From contig NZ_FMZC01000003.1 of assembly GCF_900102625.1 (NCBI RefSeq), forward strand, positions 477,713-541,712: 64,000 nucleotides of DNA. Reading direction: 5' to 3'. Origin of the DNA: Paracidovorax valerianellae. GTDB taxonomy: Bacteria; Pseudomonadota; Gammaproteobacteria; Burkholderiales; Burkholderiaceae_C. The notes below the pieces were generated by a model. It was not told the DNA's origin. It searched no databases and saw only the letters and a list, made by a program, of their open reading frames with translations. Position 1 is the stretch's first letter; every line of letters begins with the position of its first letter. Of this stretch, positions 51,688 through 60,962 are shown in pieces. The translations under genes were made by a program, and so were the position numbers.

Positions 51688-53757
51688 ATGCCAGACACAT
51701 CAAGCCAAGCGGACGGTCCTCCCCAGGACCCCCACTGCAGCAGTTCCTTGCTGCGGCTTCTGGCCGACTCCGTCCCGGCGCTGCTCGCGTACTTCGAATC
51801 GTCCACGCTGCGTTGTGTTTTCGCCAACCAGGGCTACGCCGAATCGACGGGCCACACCGTCGAGGCCATTCTGGGCAAGACGGTGCAGGAGGCCATCGGC
51901 GACGCCGCCTGGGCCTCGATCCAGCCCCAGGTGCAGCAGGTGCTGCAGGGCCAGCGCGTGCAGTACACGCGCAAGCAGCGCGTGCGGGGCGGCGCCACGC
52001 GCATGATCGAGGTCAACCTCATTCCCCACCTGCACCACCAACTCGGCCTGATGGGCGCTTTCGTGCTCATCAACGACATCACCCACCACTGGGAGGCCGA
52101 GCGTGCCGTGCGCGAGAGCGAAGAGCGCATGCGCAAGTTCTCGCAGGCCACCGAAGAGGCGATCGTGTTCCACCGCGAAGGCCTGGTCACCGATTTCAAC
52201 GAGGCGCTCACGCGGCTGATGGGTTACACGCTGGACGAAGTCCGCGGCCAGCGCATGCTCGACTTCGTGAGCGAAGCGTTCCGCCCCGTCACCGAAGCCT
52301 ATGTGCGCGAAGGCCGCGAAGAGCCTTATGAAGCCACGGTGCTGCACCGCGACGGCCGGCACGTGCCGGTGGAGATCGTCGGCAAGTCCATGCCCTGGAA
52401 AGGCGCGGACTACCGCATCGCGGTGCTGCGCGACATCTCCGCGCGCCGCCAGGCCCAGGAGCGCGTGGCTTTTTTGGCCACGCACGACGCGCTCACGCAG
52501 TTGCCCAACCGCGGCACGCTCATGGAGCGGCTCACCGGGGTGATCGAGACGGCACGGCGCCTTCCGCAGTCCGCCGCCGTGCTGTTCATCAACCTGGACC
52601 ATTTCAAGACGGTGAACGATTCGCTGGGCCACCAGGCCGGCGACATGCTGCTGTGCGAGGTCTCGCGCCGGCTGGTGCAGGGCGTGCGCCCCGGCGACAT
52701 CGTGGCGCGCGTGGGGGGCGACGAATTCGTCGTGGTGCTGGGCGACGCGCCGGATCGGCCGTCAGCCCTGGCAGTGGCCGACCAGCTGCTGGCGGACGTG
52801 TGCGCCGTGTTCCACGCCGAAGGCACGCCGCTGTCGGTGTCGGTCTCCATCGGCGTGAGCATGTATCCCGAGGACGGCGACAGCGCCACCGAACTGGTGC
52901 GCCGCGCCGACGCGGCCATGCAGCAGGCCAAGCACAGCGGCCGCGCCAACCGGCAGGCCTATGCACCGGGCATGGAGATCCCGTCCACCGGCGTGCTGCA
53001 GCACGAGCGCCTGCTGCGCGACGCGATCATGCACGGCGCCTTCGTACTGCACTACCAGCCGCAGGTGCGGCTCGAAGACGGCATGCTCGTAGGTTTCGAG
53101 GCACTCGTGCGCTGGCGCCACCCCGAGCGCGATCTGGTCGGGCCGATCGACTTCATCGCCTTCGCCGAAGCGCGCGGGCTCATCACGCCGATCGGCCGCT
53201 GGGTCCTGGTCGAGGCCTGCCGGCAGACGCGGGCCTGGCACGACGAAGGCCTGCCGCAGGTGCCGGTGGCTGTGAACCTCTCGGCGCTCGAATTCCGCCA
53301 GCGCGACGTGGCCGGCGAGATCGCGAGCGTGCTGCACCAGACGGGCCTGGCGCCGCGCTTTCTGGAGATCGAGATCACCGAATCGGTGCTCATGCACGAT
53401 GCCGACCAGGTGCGCAGCACCCTCGATGCGCTCAAGGCGCTGGGCGTGCGCGTGTCCATCGACGATTTCGGCACCGGATATTCGTCGCTCGCCTATTTGA
53501 AGCGCTATCCCATCGACAAGCTCAAGATCGACCGCTCGTTCGTGGCCGATACGCCCGGCAACGAGGACGACGTGGCCATCGTCACTGCCATCGTGCAGAT
53601 GGGCCGCAGCCTGCAGATCACGACCGTGGCCGAGGGCGTGGAAACGGCCGCGCAGCACGACCTGCTGCGCACCCTGGGCTGCCACCTGGCACAGGGCTAT
53701 CTGATCTCGCCGCCCATGGACCCGCGCCAGACGCGCGAGTGGCTGCTGAAAAGATAG
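51688..53757 (+). CDS. PAS-PAS-GGDEF-EAL cyclic-di-GMP signalling protein
   Basis: A 689-residue cytoplasmic protein with no membrane segment. Two PAS domains cover about 20-135 and 145-255, then GGDEF at about 265-430 and EAL at about 440-689. The cyclase motif RVGGDEFVVV (343-347) is intact and has an inhibitory I-site RPGD (334-337) at the right spacing. The phosphodiesterase motif EALVRW (471-475) and the downstream DDFGTGYSSL are intact too. Both activities are therefore possible; which dominates cannot be told. The sensed signal is unknown. Confidence 0.93.
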   Translation: MPDTSSQADGPPQDPHCSSSLLRLLADSVPALLAYFESSTLRCVFANQGYAESTGHTVEAILGKTVQEAIGDAAWASIQPQVQQVLQGQRVQYTRKQRVRGGATRMIEVNLIPHLHHQLGLMGAFVLINDITHHWEAERAVRESEERMRKFSQATEEAIVFHREGLVTDFNEALTRLMGYTLDEVRGQRMLDFVSEAFRPVTEAYVREGREEPYEATVLHRDGRHVPVEIVGKSMPWKGADYRIAVLRDISARRQAQERVAFLATHDALTQLPNRGTLMERLTGVIETARRLPQSAAVLFINLDHFKTVNDSLGHQAGDMLLCEVSRRLVQGVRPGDIVARVGGDEFVVVLGDAPDRPSALAVADQLLADVCAVFHAEGTPLSVSVSIGVSMYPEDGDSATELVRRADAAMQQAKHSGRANRQAYAPGMEIPSTGVLQHERLLRDAIMHGAFVLHYQPQVRLEDGMLVGFEALVRWRHPERDLVGPIDFIAFAEARGLITPIGRWVLVEACRQTRAWHDEGLPQVPVAVNLSALEFRQRDVAGEIASVLHQTGLAPRFLEIEITESVLMHDADQVRSTLDALKALGVRVSIDDFGTGYSSLAYLKRYPIDKLKIDRSFVADTPGNEDDVAIVTAIVQMGRSLQITTVAEGVETAAQHDLLRTLGCHLAQGYLISPPMDPRQTREWLLKR

Positions 53758-53804
53758 CGGGCCCGTCATCCGGCTGACCCGCTTGCCCGTGGACAATAGG
53801 CGCC

Positions 53805-55286
53805 ATGGCCCAGATCCCAGACTTCACCGAGCCCACCCTCCATACCGACCCCGCCGATGCGCTGGCCCAGGTGCAGCGCATCTACCAGCAGCAGATCGGG
53901 CATCTGCGCGAGGCCATGCAGCGCTTCGTCGCCGGCGAAACCCCGGCCAGCCATGTGCGGGCGTTCTATCCCTTCGTTCGGGTGCAGACCACCACCGTGG
54001 CCCGCGCCGCCACCCAGCTGGCCTACGGCTTCGTGGAAGGCCCCGGCCGCTACGAAACCACCCTGACCCGGCCCGACCTGTTCGCGAACTATTACGCCGA
54101 GCAGTTCCGCCTGCTGCGCGACAGCCACAACATCGAGCTGGAGGTGGGCATCAGCAGCCAGCCCATCCCCATCCACTTCTCGTTCGCCGAGCACGACCAC
54201 ATCGAGGGCACGCTGACCGCCCAGCGCCGCATGCTCATGCGCGACGTGTTCGATCTGCCCGACCTGGAGGCCATGGACGACGGCATCGCCAACGGCACCT
54301 GGGCCCCCCGCCCGGGCGAGGCGCAGCCTCTGTCGCTCTTCACCGCCCCGCGCGTGGACTATTCGCTGCACCGCCTGCGCCACTACACCGGCACCGCGCC
54401 CGAGTGGTTCCAGAACTTCGTGCTGTTCACCAACTACCAGTTCTACATCGATGAATTCGTGCGCCTGGGCCATGCCGAAATGGCCAAGCCGGACAGCGAA
54501 TACGTCGCCTTCGTCGAACCCGGCAATGTCGTCACGCGCCGCACCGGCCTGCCCGCCCAGCCGGGCGACGAACTGGGCGTGGCGCCGCCCCGGCTGCCGC
54601 AGATGCCGGCCTACCACCTCATGCGGGCCGACAAGAGCGGCATCACCATGGTCAACATCGGCGTGGGCCCCTCCAACGCCAAGACCATCACCGACCACAT
54701 CGCCGTGCTCAGGCCCCATGCCTGGATGATGCTGGGCCACTGCGCAGGCCTGCGCAACAGCCAGCAGCTGGGCGACTACGTGCTGGCCCATGCCTACGTG
54801 CGCGAAGACCACGTGCTCGACGAAGAACTGCCCCTGTGGGTGCCGATTCCCGCGCTGGCCGAGATCCAGATGGCGCTGCAGCAGGCCGTGGCCGACGTCA
54901 CGCAGATCGAGGACGCCGACCTCAAGCGCATCATGCGCACCGGCACTGTGGCCAGCACCGACAACCGCAACTGGGAACTGCTGCCCGACAACATGCCCCA
55001 GCGCCGCTTCAGCCAGAGCCGCGCCGTGGCGCTGGACATGGAAAGCGCCACCATCGCCGCCAATGGCTTTCGCTTCCGCGTGCCCTACGGCACCCTGCTG
55101 TGCGTGAGCGACAAGCCCCTGCACGGCGAGATCAAGCTGCCCGGCATGGCCAACCATTTCTACCGCGAGCGGGTCGACCAGCACTTGCGCATCGGCATGC
55201 GCGCCATCGACATCCTGCGGGCCGGCGGTGTGAGCCGCCTGCACAGCCGCAAGCTGCGCAGCTTCGCCGAGGTGGCGTTCCAGTGA
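53805..55286 (+). CDS. amn: AMP nucleosidase
   Basis: Hydrolyses AMP to adenine and ribose 5-phosphate, controlling the AMP pool. It has 493 residues, close to the E. coli enzyme (484). An N-terminal Amn domain (HVRAFYPFVRVQTTTVARAA, YYAEQFRLLRDSHNIELEVG) precedes a nucleoside-phosphorylase-like C-terminal domain (NIGVGPSNAKTITDHIAVLR, MMLGHCAGLRNSQQLGDYVL, ALDMESATIAANGFRFRVPY). The gene lies between two cyclic-di-GMP genes, which may be chance. Confidence 0.95.
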   Translation: MAQIPDFTEPTLHTDPADALAQVQRIYQQQIGHLREAMQRFVAGETPASHVRAFYPFVRVQTTTVARAATQLAYGFVEGPGRYETTLTRPDLFANYYAEQFRLLRDSHNIELEVGISSQPIPIHFSFAEHDHIEGTLTAQRRMLMRDVFDLPDLEAMDDGIANGTWAPRPGEAQPLSLFTAPRVDYSLHRLRHYTGTAPEWFQNFVLFTNYQFYIDEFVRLGHAEMAKPDSEYVAFVEPGNVVTRRTGLPAQPGDELGVAPPRLPQMPAYHLMRADKSGITMVNIGVGPSNAKTITDHIAVLRPHAWMMLGHCAGLRNSQQLGDYVLAHAYVREDHVLDEELPLWVPIPALAEIQMALQQAVADVTQIEDADLKRIMRTGTVASTDNRNWELLPDNMPQRRFSQSRAVALDMESATIAANGFRFRVPYGTLLCVSDKPLHGEIKLPGMANHFYRERVDQHLRIGMRAIDILRAGGVSRLHSRKLRSFAEVAFQ

Positions 55287-55317
55287 TGGACGAGGTGGGC
55301 GCCGCCACCGTGGGTTG

Positions 55318-56451
55318 ATGCGGCTGGATTTCGTCACCCTGCTGGCCATCACGGCCACCAACCTGTTCATGCTCTCGGCGGCGCTGCCGCTGATCATGGG
55401 CCGGCACGCGGGCCCCGCCGCGCGCTGGGTGCGGGCCAGCCTGCTGCTGCAGGGCCTGGCATGGGCCGCCATCATCGCGTCCTCCTACGCCTGGGATCAG
55501 ACGCTGTCCACCGTGTCCATGGCCGCCAATGCGCTGGCCCAGTGGGCCATCTTCGAAGCCCTCGCGATCTGGCTCGGGCCCCGGCCCGGCCGCCGGCTCA
55601 TGCAGGCGCTGGTGGTGGCCATTCCACTGGGCTACACGCTCGGCTTCGGCCACTACGCGTTCCGCGTCGGCTGGGCCAACCTGCTGCTGGCCGCGCTGCT
55701 GCTCACCGTCGCGCGCGCCACGCTGTACCCCGCCAGGCCTGCGAGCCGGCGCTGGCGGCTGCTGCTCCTGGCCTGCCTGGCGACCATGGCCGGGTTCACC
55801 GCAGCGCGCGGCGTGCTGGGTGCCTTCACCGACGCCTACCCCAGCTTTCGCACGCCCCACCCCGTCAACATCGCGGCAGCCCTGGCCGCCAACGTCACGC
55901 TCGTGCTGGGCACGGTGGCGCTGCTGGTCGCCTGGCGCGACGAGGCCGAGCAGCAGTTGCGCACCCTGGCCATGACCGATGCGCTCACCGGCCTGCTCAA
56001 CCGCCGCGGCTTCGAAGCGCACGGGCAGGCACTGTGCGCCCGCGCCACCCGCCAGCGCCTGCCGCTCGCGGCCCTGCTGCTCGACCTGGACCACTTCAAG
56101 CGCATCAACGACGCCTACGGCCACGAAGCCGGCGACCGCGCCCTGGCCCTCTTCGCCCGGCTGGCCCAATCCATCGCCGGCCCGGACGACACCGTCTGCC
56201 GCTTCGGCGGCGAGGAATTCGGCGTGCTCCTGCTCCGCGCGGGCCAGGACGCGGTACGGCGCTTCGACCAGCGCCTGCGCAAACGCCTGCAGGCGGAAAG
56301 CGCCGCCACGCTGGGCTTTGCCATCGACTACAGCGCGGGTGCCGCGCTATGGAGGGGCGACGAAGAGGACTTGGCGACGCTCATGGCGCGTGCGGACGCG
56401 GCGCTCTACGCGGCGAAGGAACAGGGGCGGCGGCAACTGGCGATGGGGTAG
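55318..56451 (+). CDS. membrane diguanylate cyclase (GGDEF)
   Basis: A 377-residue protein with about six N-terminal membrane helices (residues about 5-205), then a GGDEF domain. The active site is CRFGGEEFGVLL (297-301), with DLDHFKRINDAYGHEAGD upstream, so cyclase activity is likely. The I-site position reads GPDD rather than RxxD, so product inhibition may be absent, unlike the neighbouring GGDEF-EAL protein. An ATG at 55318 is chosen over the adjacent TTG. It starts 31 bases after amn. Confidence 0.9.
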   Translation: MRLDFVTLLAITATNLFMLSAALPLIMGRHAGPAARWVRASLLLQGLAWAAIIASSYAWDQTLSTVSMAANALAQWAIFEALAIWLGPRPGRRLMQALVVAIPLGYTLGFGHYAFRVGWANLLLAALLLTVARATLYPARPASRRWRLLLLACLATMAGFTAARGVLGAFTDAYPSFRTPHPVNIAAALAANVTLVLGTVALLVAWRDEAEQQLRTLAMTDALTGLLNRRGFEAHGQALCARATRQRLPLAALLLDLDHFKRINDAYGHEAGDRALALFARLAQSIAGPDDTVCRFGGEEFGVLLLRAGQDAVRRFDQRLRKRLQAESAATLGFAIDYSAGAALWRGDEEDLATLMARADAALYAAKEQGRRQLAMG

Positions 56452-56576
56452 GCAGCGACGCCTGCGGCTGTGCTGGAATGGCGCCAACGAAATTCAACGT
56501 GGGGCAACGAGTGGGAAAGCCTTTTCTGCACCGGGCCCCAGCCGCATTCCCCTGAAACCCAGTGATCGCCAATGCC

Positions 56577-57932
56577 ATGACCCCTGCCGTTTTACATCGC
56601 TTCGCCTGCGCAGGCGCCACGCACGCCGTGCGGACCGCATGCATTGTTATCGCCTGGGCCTGTGCGGGCTCGTTGGCGGTACCGGCTCTGGCGGCAACGA
56701 ATGCGATCGCGGCACAAGCGTCCCTGTCCGGCGCCTCCGCACAAACGGCGGCAGACACCTTGCGCCTGTTGCCTGCAGGGCCCTTGGTATCCGGCGAGAG
56801 GCAAAGCAGGACGCTGGCGTGGTCGCCCGACGGAAAGCGCTTTGCACGCCTGTTGCCCGACCGCATCGAGCTTTGGCAGCAGTCGCCGCAGCAGCGCATC
56901 GCAGCGATCACGGAGGCGCCACCCGGACCGCCTGCGATTGCCGGCCCGGGGAATGCCGCGTCGTTCTACCAGTTGCTCTTCGGTCCCGACGGAAAGTTGC
57001 ATTACATCGCCAACGGCGTGCACGGCTGGTTGGACGCCGACCTGCGCCGCGGCTCCGGCCCGGCGGTAGAGCAGATCAGCTCGGATGGGCGCTATGCCGT
57101 CAGCACCCTGCGCAGCCAGGGCGATGCGGCGCCTGCACAACACGTCATCGATCTGGCCACGGGAAAAACCGTGTGCCCCCTGCCCGGCGTGCAGCTGGAC
57201 GGGGCGGCGGCCAGTTTCGGCATGGCGTGGTTCGCGGCACGCCTGCCGTCCACCGGCCCGCAGGACCCTGCCAAACCCCTGGCTGTGTGCGACCTGACGC
57301 GTGGGAAGACGCTGCTGGTGCCGCTGGCCGGGGTGAGTTTTCGGGCCCCTGTGGTGGACCCTCAAGGGCGCTGGATGCTGGCCGGCGGCTGGGCCCCAGA
57401 CCTGTCGGGCGGCCGGGTGGCCCGGTCGTTCGTGTACACGCTGCCGCTGGACGCGGACCAAACCGGCCAAGGCTCTGCCTCCGCTTCCAGTCCTGGGAGC
57501 GATCTGTGCAAGACCTTCGCGTGCGGCCTGCCGACCGCACGCGAGTTGAAAACCCCCATGCCCCTGGAGCCCCGCGTATCCCCGGACGGTCGGTGGCTGG
57601 TGGAGCCTGCGGCCCAGGGCGGCATTGCACTGTTCCGGTCACCTTCGATGCAGCACGTTGCCCTGCTGCAAAGCCCGGCTGGCGAGCGCATGCAGCCCGC
57701 GTCGCGCTTGGCTTTTTCGCCCAATGGCCAATGGCTGGCCGTGCAGGCAGGGCAGCATCTGTACCGCGTGGACCTGCGCCAGTCGTCACCCGCGCTGGTG
57801 CCCGTTGCCATCGATGCGCGCATCGCCAATCTGCACAGCATCGGAGACGACGGGCGCCAATGGCTGCTCAGCGTCGTGAAGCACGCGGAGCCCACGCTCT
57901 GGCAGGAAGGCGTCTGGCACATCGCGCCTTGA
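56577..57932 (+). CDS. exported protein with WD40/propeller-like repeats
   Basis: A 451-residue protein with a probable signal peptide (TACIVIAWACAGSLAVPALA, cleaved after ALA). Several short motifs of the WD40-like beta-propeller type follow: LAWSPDGKRFARLLPDRIEL, LFGPDGKLHYIANG, VSPDGRWLVEPAAQGGIALF and LAFSPNGQWLAVQAGQHLY. It is probably periplasmic. No catalytic motif is visible and the function is unknown. A GTG at 56562 is also in frame. Its codon use is somewhat less GC-biased than that of neighbouring genes. Confidence 0.75.
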   Translation: MTPAVLHRFACAGATHAVRTACIVIAWACAGSLAVPALAATNAIAAQASLSGASAQTAADTLRLLPAGPLVSGERQSRTLAWSPDGKRFARLLPDRIELWQQSPQQRIAAITEAPPGPPAIAGPGNAASFYQLLFGPDGKLHYIANGVHGWLDADLRRGSGPAVEQISSDGRYAVSTLRSQGDAAPAQHVIDLATGKTVCPLPGVQLDGAAASFGMAWFAARLPSTGPQDPAKPLAVCDLTRGKTLLVPLAGVSFRAPVVDPQGRWMLAGGWAPDLSGGRVARSFVYTLPLDADQTGQGSASASSPGSDLCKTFACGLPTARELKTPMPLEPRVSPDGRWLVEPAAQGGIALFRSPSMQHVALLQSPAGERMQPASRLAFSPNGQWLAVQAGQHLYRVDLRQSSPALVPVAIDARIANLHSIGDDGRQWLLSVVKHAEPTLWQEGVWHIAP

Positions 57933-57977
57933 CTGCCACCGCCACGGGGCAACCCCTGGGAGGGCCCGCGCTGTTGT

Positions 57978-59792
57978 CTATGCCACCGGCAACCGCCGCT
58001 TGAGCACGCCCAGCGCCAGCGCCGTCACCCCCGTGCCGGCCGCGATCGCCAATGCGTACAGCATCACGTGGTTGACCGCGTTCGGAATGGCCAGCACGAA
58101 CACGCCGCCGTGCGGCGCCTGCAGGCCGATGTTCCACATCATCGACAGGCCGCCCGCCACGGCCGCGCCGGCCATGCAGGCCGGAATCACCCGCAGCGGG
58201 TCGCGCGCGACGAACGGAATCGCCCCTTCGGTGATGAAGGCCAGGCCCAGCACGGCGACGGCCTTGGAGGCCTCGCGTTCCTCGGCGCTGAAGCGGCTGC
58301 GGAACACCCAGCAGGCCAGGGCGATGCCCAGCGGCGGCACCATGCCGGCCGCCATGGTGGCGGCCATGGGATTGGCCACACCGCTGGCGATCAAGGTGGT
58401 GGAGAACACGTAGGCGGCCTTGTTGACCGGCCCGCCCATGTCGAACGCCATCATCGCGCCGAGGATCACGCCCAGCAGCACGGCGCTGCCGGTCTGCAGG
58501 CCCTTGAGCCATTCGGTGAGTGCGGCCATCACGCCGGCCATGGGCTTGCCGATGACCATCATCATGAGCACGCCGACCACGAGCGTGCCCAGCAGCGGCA
58601 GCAGCACCACGGGCTTCAAGCCGTCGAGCGTGCGCGGCAGGCGGATGGTGCGGTTCATCCAGTACACCGAATAGCCGGCGATGAAGCCCGCCGCGATGGC
58701 GCCGAGAAACCCCGCGCCCACGGTGCCCGCGAGCAGGCCGCCGATCATGCCGGGCGCAATGCCCGGGCGGTCGGCGATCGAAAACGCGATGTAGCCCGCC
58801 AGTGCCGGCAGCATGAGCGTGAAGCCGGCCTTGGCGCCGATCTGAAACAGCGTCCAGCCCAGCGTGCCCTGGTGCGCGTCGTCGTAAACGTAGATGCCGC
58901 CCAGCGCGAAGGCCAGCGCGATCAGCAGCCCGCCCGCCACCACGAAAGGCAGCATGAACGACACGCCGGTCATCAGGTGCTTGTAGGGGCCGGTGCGCTC
59001 CGTGCTGCGGGCGGCAGCGGCGGCCGGGGCCGCCCCGGGCGTTGTCGCCGCGGTGCCTGCCGCTGGCGCGTCGCCCCACACAGCGGCCTGCGCCGCCGCC
59101 TGGGCGAACACCGCAGCCGCGTCGTGGATCGCGGCCTTGGTGCCGGTCGCATACAGGCGCTTGCCAGCGAATCGCGCGCGGTCCACCTGCGTGTCGGCAG
59201 CGATCACGACCAGATCGGCGCTGGCGATCTCGTCGGGGGTGAGGGCGTTCTGCGCGCCGACCGATCCCTGCGTCTCGACCTTGATGGCGTGGCCCAACGC
59301 CTGCGCGCCCTGCTCCAGCGCTTCGGCCGCCATGAAGGTGTGGGCCACGCCCGTGGGGCAGGAGGTGATGGCGACGATGCGAAGGGGCCGTGCCGCTTCG
59401 GCGGCGGCCACCGCTGGCGCCACTGCGGCGGGGGCCGGGGCGCCGTTCGCCGCGACACCACCACCGTTGCCGTTGCCGCCACCGGCGCCGGTGCGTGCCA
59501 ACGCGGCGCGCACGACTTCGGCCGCGTCGGCCAGCACGGCCCCCGGCGTGGTTTCGTGCAGGCGCGCGGCGGGCAGGCCGTTGCGGTCCACGGCCATGTC
59601 GGCCGCGATGATGACGGCGTCGGCACGGGAGAGTTCGTCGTCCGTCCAGCCGCCCTGGGCGCCCAGGCTGCTGCGCACGCTCAGGGCGATGTCGTGGCCG
59701 AGCCGTTCGGCGGCGGCGCGCAGCGCCTCGCCGGTCATGAAGCTGTGCGCCGGGCCAGCCTGGCTGGCGGCGATGGCGATGAGGTGGGCCAT
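57978..59792 (-). CDS. fruA: fructose PTS permease FruA (EIIB'-EIIB-EIIC)
   Basis: Inner-membrane enzyme that imports fructose as fructose 1-phosphate. It has 604 residues. The N-terminal EIIB' domain (IAASQAGPAHSFMTGEAL) lacks the phosphorylated Cys. A Gly/Ala linker at about 103-135 leads to the active EIIB domain with C145 in AITSCPTGVAHTFMAAEAL. The EIIC membrane domain starts near YKHLMTGVSFMLPFVVAGG and includes GAMMAFDMGGPVNKAAYVFS and FITEGAIPFVARDPLRVIP. It is the last gene of fruB-fruK-fruA. Confidence 0.95.
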   Translation of the reverse strand: MAHLIAIAASQAGPAHSFMTGEALRAAAERLGHDIALSVRSSLGAQGGWTDDELSRADAVIIAADMAVDRNGLPAARLHETTPGAVLADAAEVVRAALARTGAGGGNGNGGGVAANGAPAPAAVAPAVAAAEAARPLRIVAITSCPTGVAHTFMAAEALEQGAQALGHAIKVETQGSVGAQNALTPDEIASADLVVIAADTQVDRARFAGKRLYATGTKAAIHDAAAVFAQAAAQAAVWGDAPAAGTAATTPGAAPAAAAARSTERTGPYKHLMTGVSFMLPFVVAGGLLIALAFALGGIYVYDDAHQGTLGWTLFQIGAKAGFTLMLPALAGYIAFSIADRPGIAPGMIGGLLAGTVGAGFLGAIAAGFIAGYSVYWMNRTIRLPRTLDGLKPVVLLPLLGTLVVGVLMMMVIGKPMAGVMAALTEWLKGLQTGSAVLLGVILGAMMAFDMGGPVNKAAYVFSTTLIASGVANPMAATMAAGMVPPLGIALACWVFRSRFSAEEREASKAVAVLGLAFITEGAIPFVARDPLRVIPACMAGAAVAGGLSMMWNIGLQAPHGGVFVLAIPNAVNHVMLYALAIAAGTGVTALALGVLKRRLPVA

Positions 59793-59836
59793 GGGGTGGT
59801 CTCCGTGCGGGTTCGGGTTCGTTCTGGGAGCGAAAG

Positions 59837-60859
59837 TCAGACAGGGTGCGGCGCGATGGCGGCGGCCAGGGCGTCCACTTCGTGGCGCGGCGGCAGCCCG
59901 GGGGCGATGCGCTGGATGCGCGCGGCGGCGCAGGCCATGCCGAACACCGCCGCATCGGGAAAAGTCCCGCCCTGGGCGAGTGCGGCCAGCGTTCCCGCCA
60001 CCAGCGCGTCGCCGGCCCCCACCGTGGTCGCGACCGGCACGCGTGGCGCGGCCGCATGCCAGCTGCCCTGCGGCGTGGCGATCACCGCGCCTTCGCCGCC
60101 GAGCGAAACGACGGCGTGCCGCACGCCGTAGCGCTGGCACAGGTCCGAGGCGGCTTCGGCCACCTCCGCCAGCGTGGGCAGGGCGCGGCCGGCCAGTTCT
60201 TCCAGTTCGGCCCGGTTGGGCTTGACCAGCGCCACCGGCACGGCCGGGCCGGCGGCGGGATCGGACAGGCGCTGCAGCAGTTGCCGCAGCACGTCGCCGC
60301 CCGTGTCGATCACGATGTGCGCGCCCTGCGCGGCGAGCGCGCGGGCCAGCCGCTCCCACACGCCGTGCGTGGCGCCGGGCGGCAGGCTGCCGGCCAGTTC
60401 GCACCAGTCGCCGTATTCCACCTGCTGCTGCAGCGTGGCCAGCAGCGCGGCCTCGGCCTGCGCCAGCGCGTCGGGCGCCAGGGCCAGACCGGGCAGGTTG
60501 ATGTCGGTCGAGTCGCCGCGCTCGGCATCGGCCAGCTTGATGTTGGTGCGGGTGCTGCCCGCCACGCGCACCATCGCATCGGCGATGCCGCTGGCAGCGA
60601 ACACGGCGGTGAACACGCCGTCGTTGTCGGCGCCCAGCCAGCCGCTCGCGGTGACCGGCACGCCCAGGGCGGACAGCACCGCCGCCACGCCGATGCCTTT
60701 GCCGCCGGCCTCGGTCTGCTGCCCCAGCGCGCGGTGCACGGCACCGGGCACCAGCGTGGGAATGCGCACCGTCTGGTCGATGGCCGGGTTGAGCGTGACG
60801 GTGAAGACGCGCGCCAAAGCCGCGGGGGCTGCAGGGTTCGCAGGCACTGCGGTCGTCAT
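59837..60859 (-). CDS. fruK: 1-phosphofructokinase FruK
   Basis: Phosphorylates fructose 1-phosphate to fructose 1,6-bisphosphate. It has 340 residues. The opening VFTVTLNPAIDQTVRIPTL, the sugar-binding QTEAGGKGIGVAAVLSALG, and the PfkB signature with catalytic Asp (TTVGAGDALVAGTLAAL) are clear. A 15-residue Ala/Pro stretch precedes the domain. It lies between fruB and fruA. The 103-base gap to fruB holds a dispersed repeat, which could alter relative expression within the operon. Confidence 0.95.
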   Translation of the reverse strand: MTTAVPANPAAPAALARVFTVTLNPAIDQTVRIPTLVPGAVHRALGQQTEAGGKGIGVAAVLSALGVPVTASGWLGADNDGVFTAVFAASGIADAMVRVAGSTRTNIKLADAERGDSTDINLPGLALAPDALAQAEAALLATLQQQVEYGDWCELAGSLPPGATHGVWERLARALAAQGAHIVIDTGGDVLRQLLQRLSDPAAGPAVPVALVKPNRAELEELAGRALPTLAEVAEAASDLCQRYGVRHAVVSLGGEGAVIATPQGSWHAAAPRVPVATTVGAGDALVAGTLAALAQGGTFPDAAVFGMACAAARIQRIAPGLPPRHEVDALAAAIAPHPV

Positions 60860-60901
60860 GGCGTGGCCTCCCCGGTGAGGGCCGCTGCCGAACGTTCAGC
60901 A

Positions 60902-60958
60902 TAAAAAACGGCACCAGCGCAATAAACACTAGGGCACATAGCTATTAATTTAATAGCA
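60902..60958 (+). repeat. dispersed palindromic repeat, copy 6 (fruB-fruK gap)
   Basis: The plus strand reads AAAAAACGGCACCAGCGCAA, then TAAACACTAGGGCACATAGC and TATTAATTTAATAGC. The block CACTAGGGC is shared with copy 5, and the right end GCTATTAATTTAATAGC is the cleanest example of the palindromic arm. The copy fills about half of the intergenic space in the fru operon. Confidence 0.75.
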
Positions 60959-60962
60959 AACG

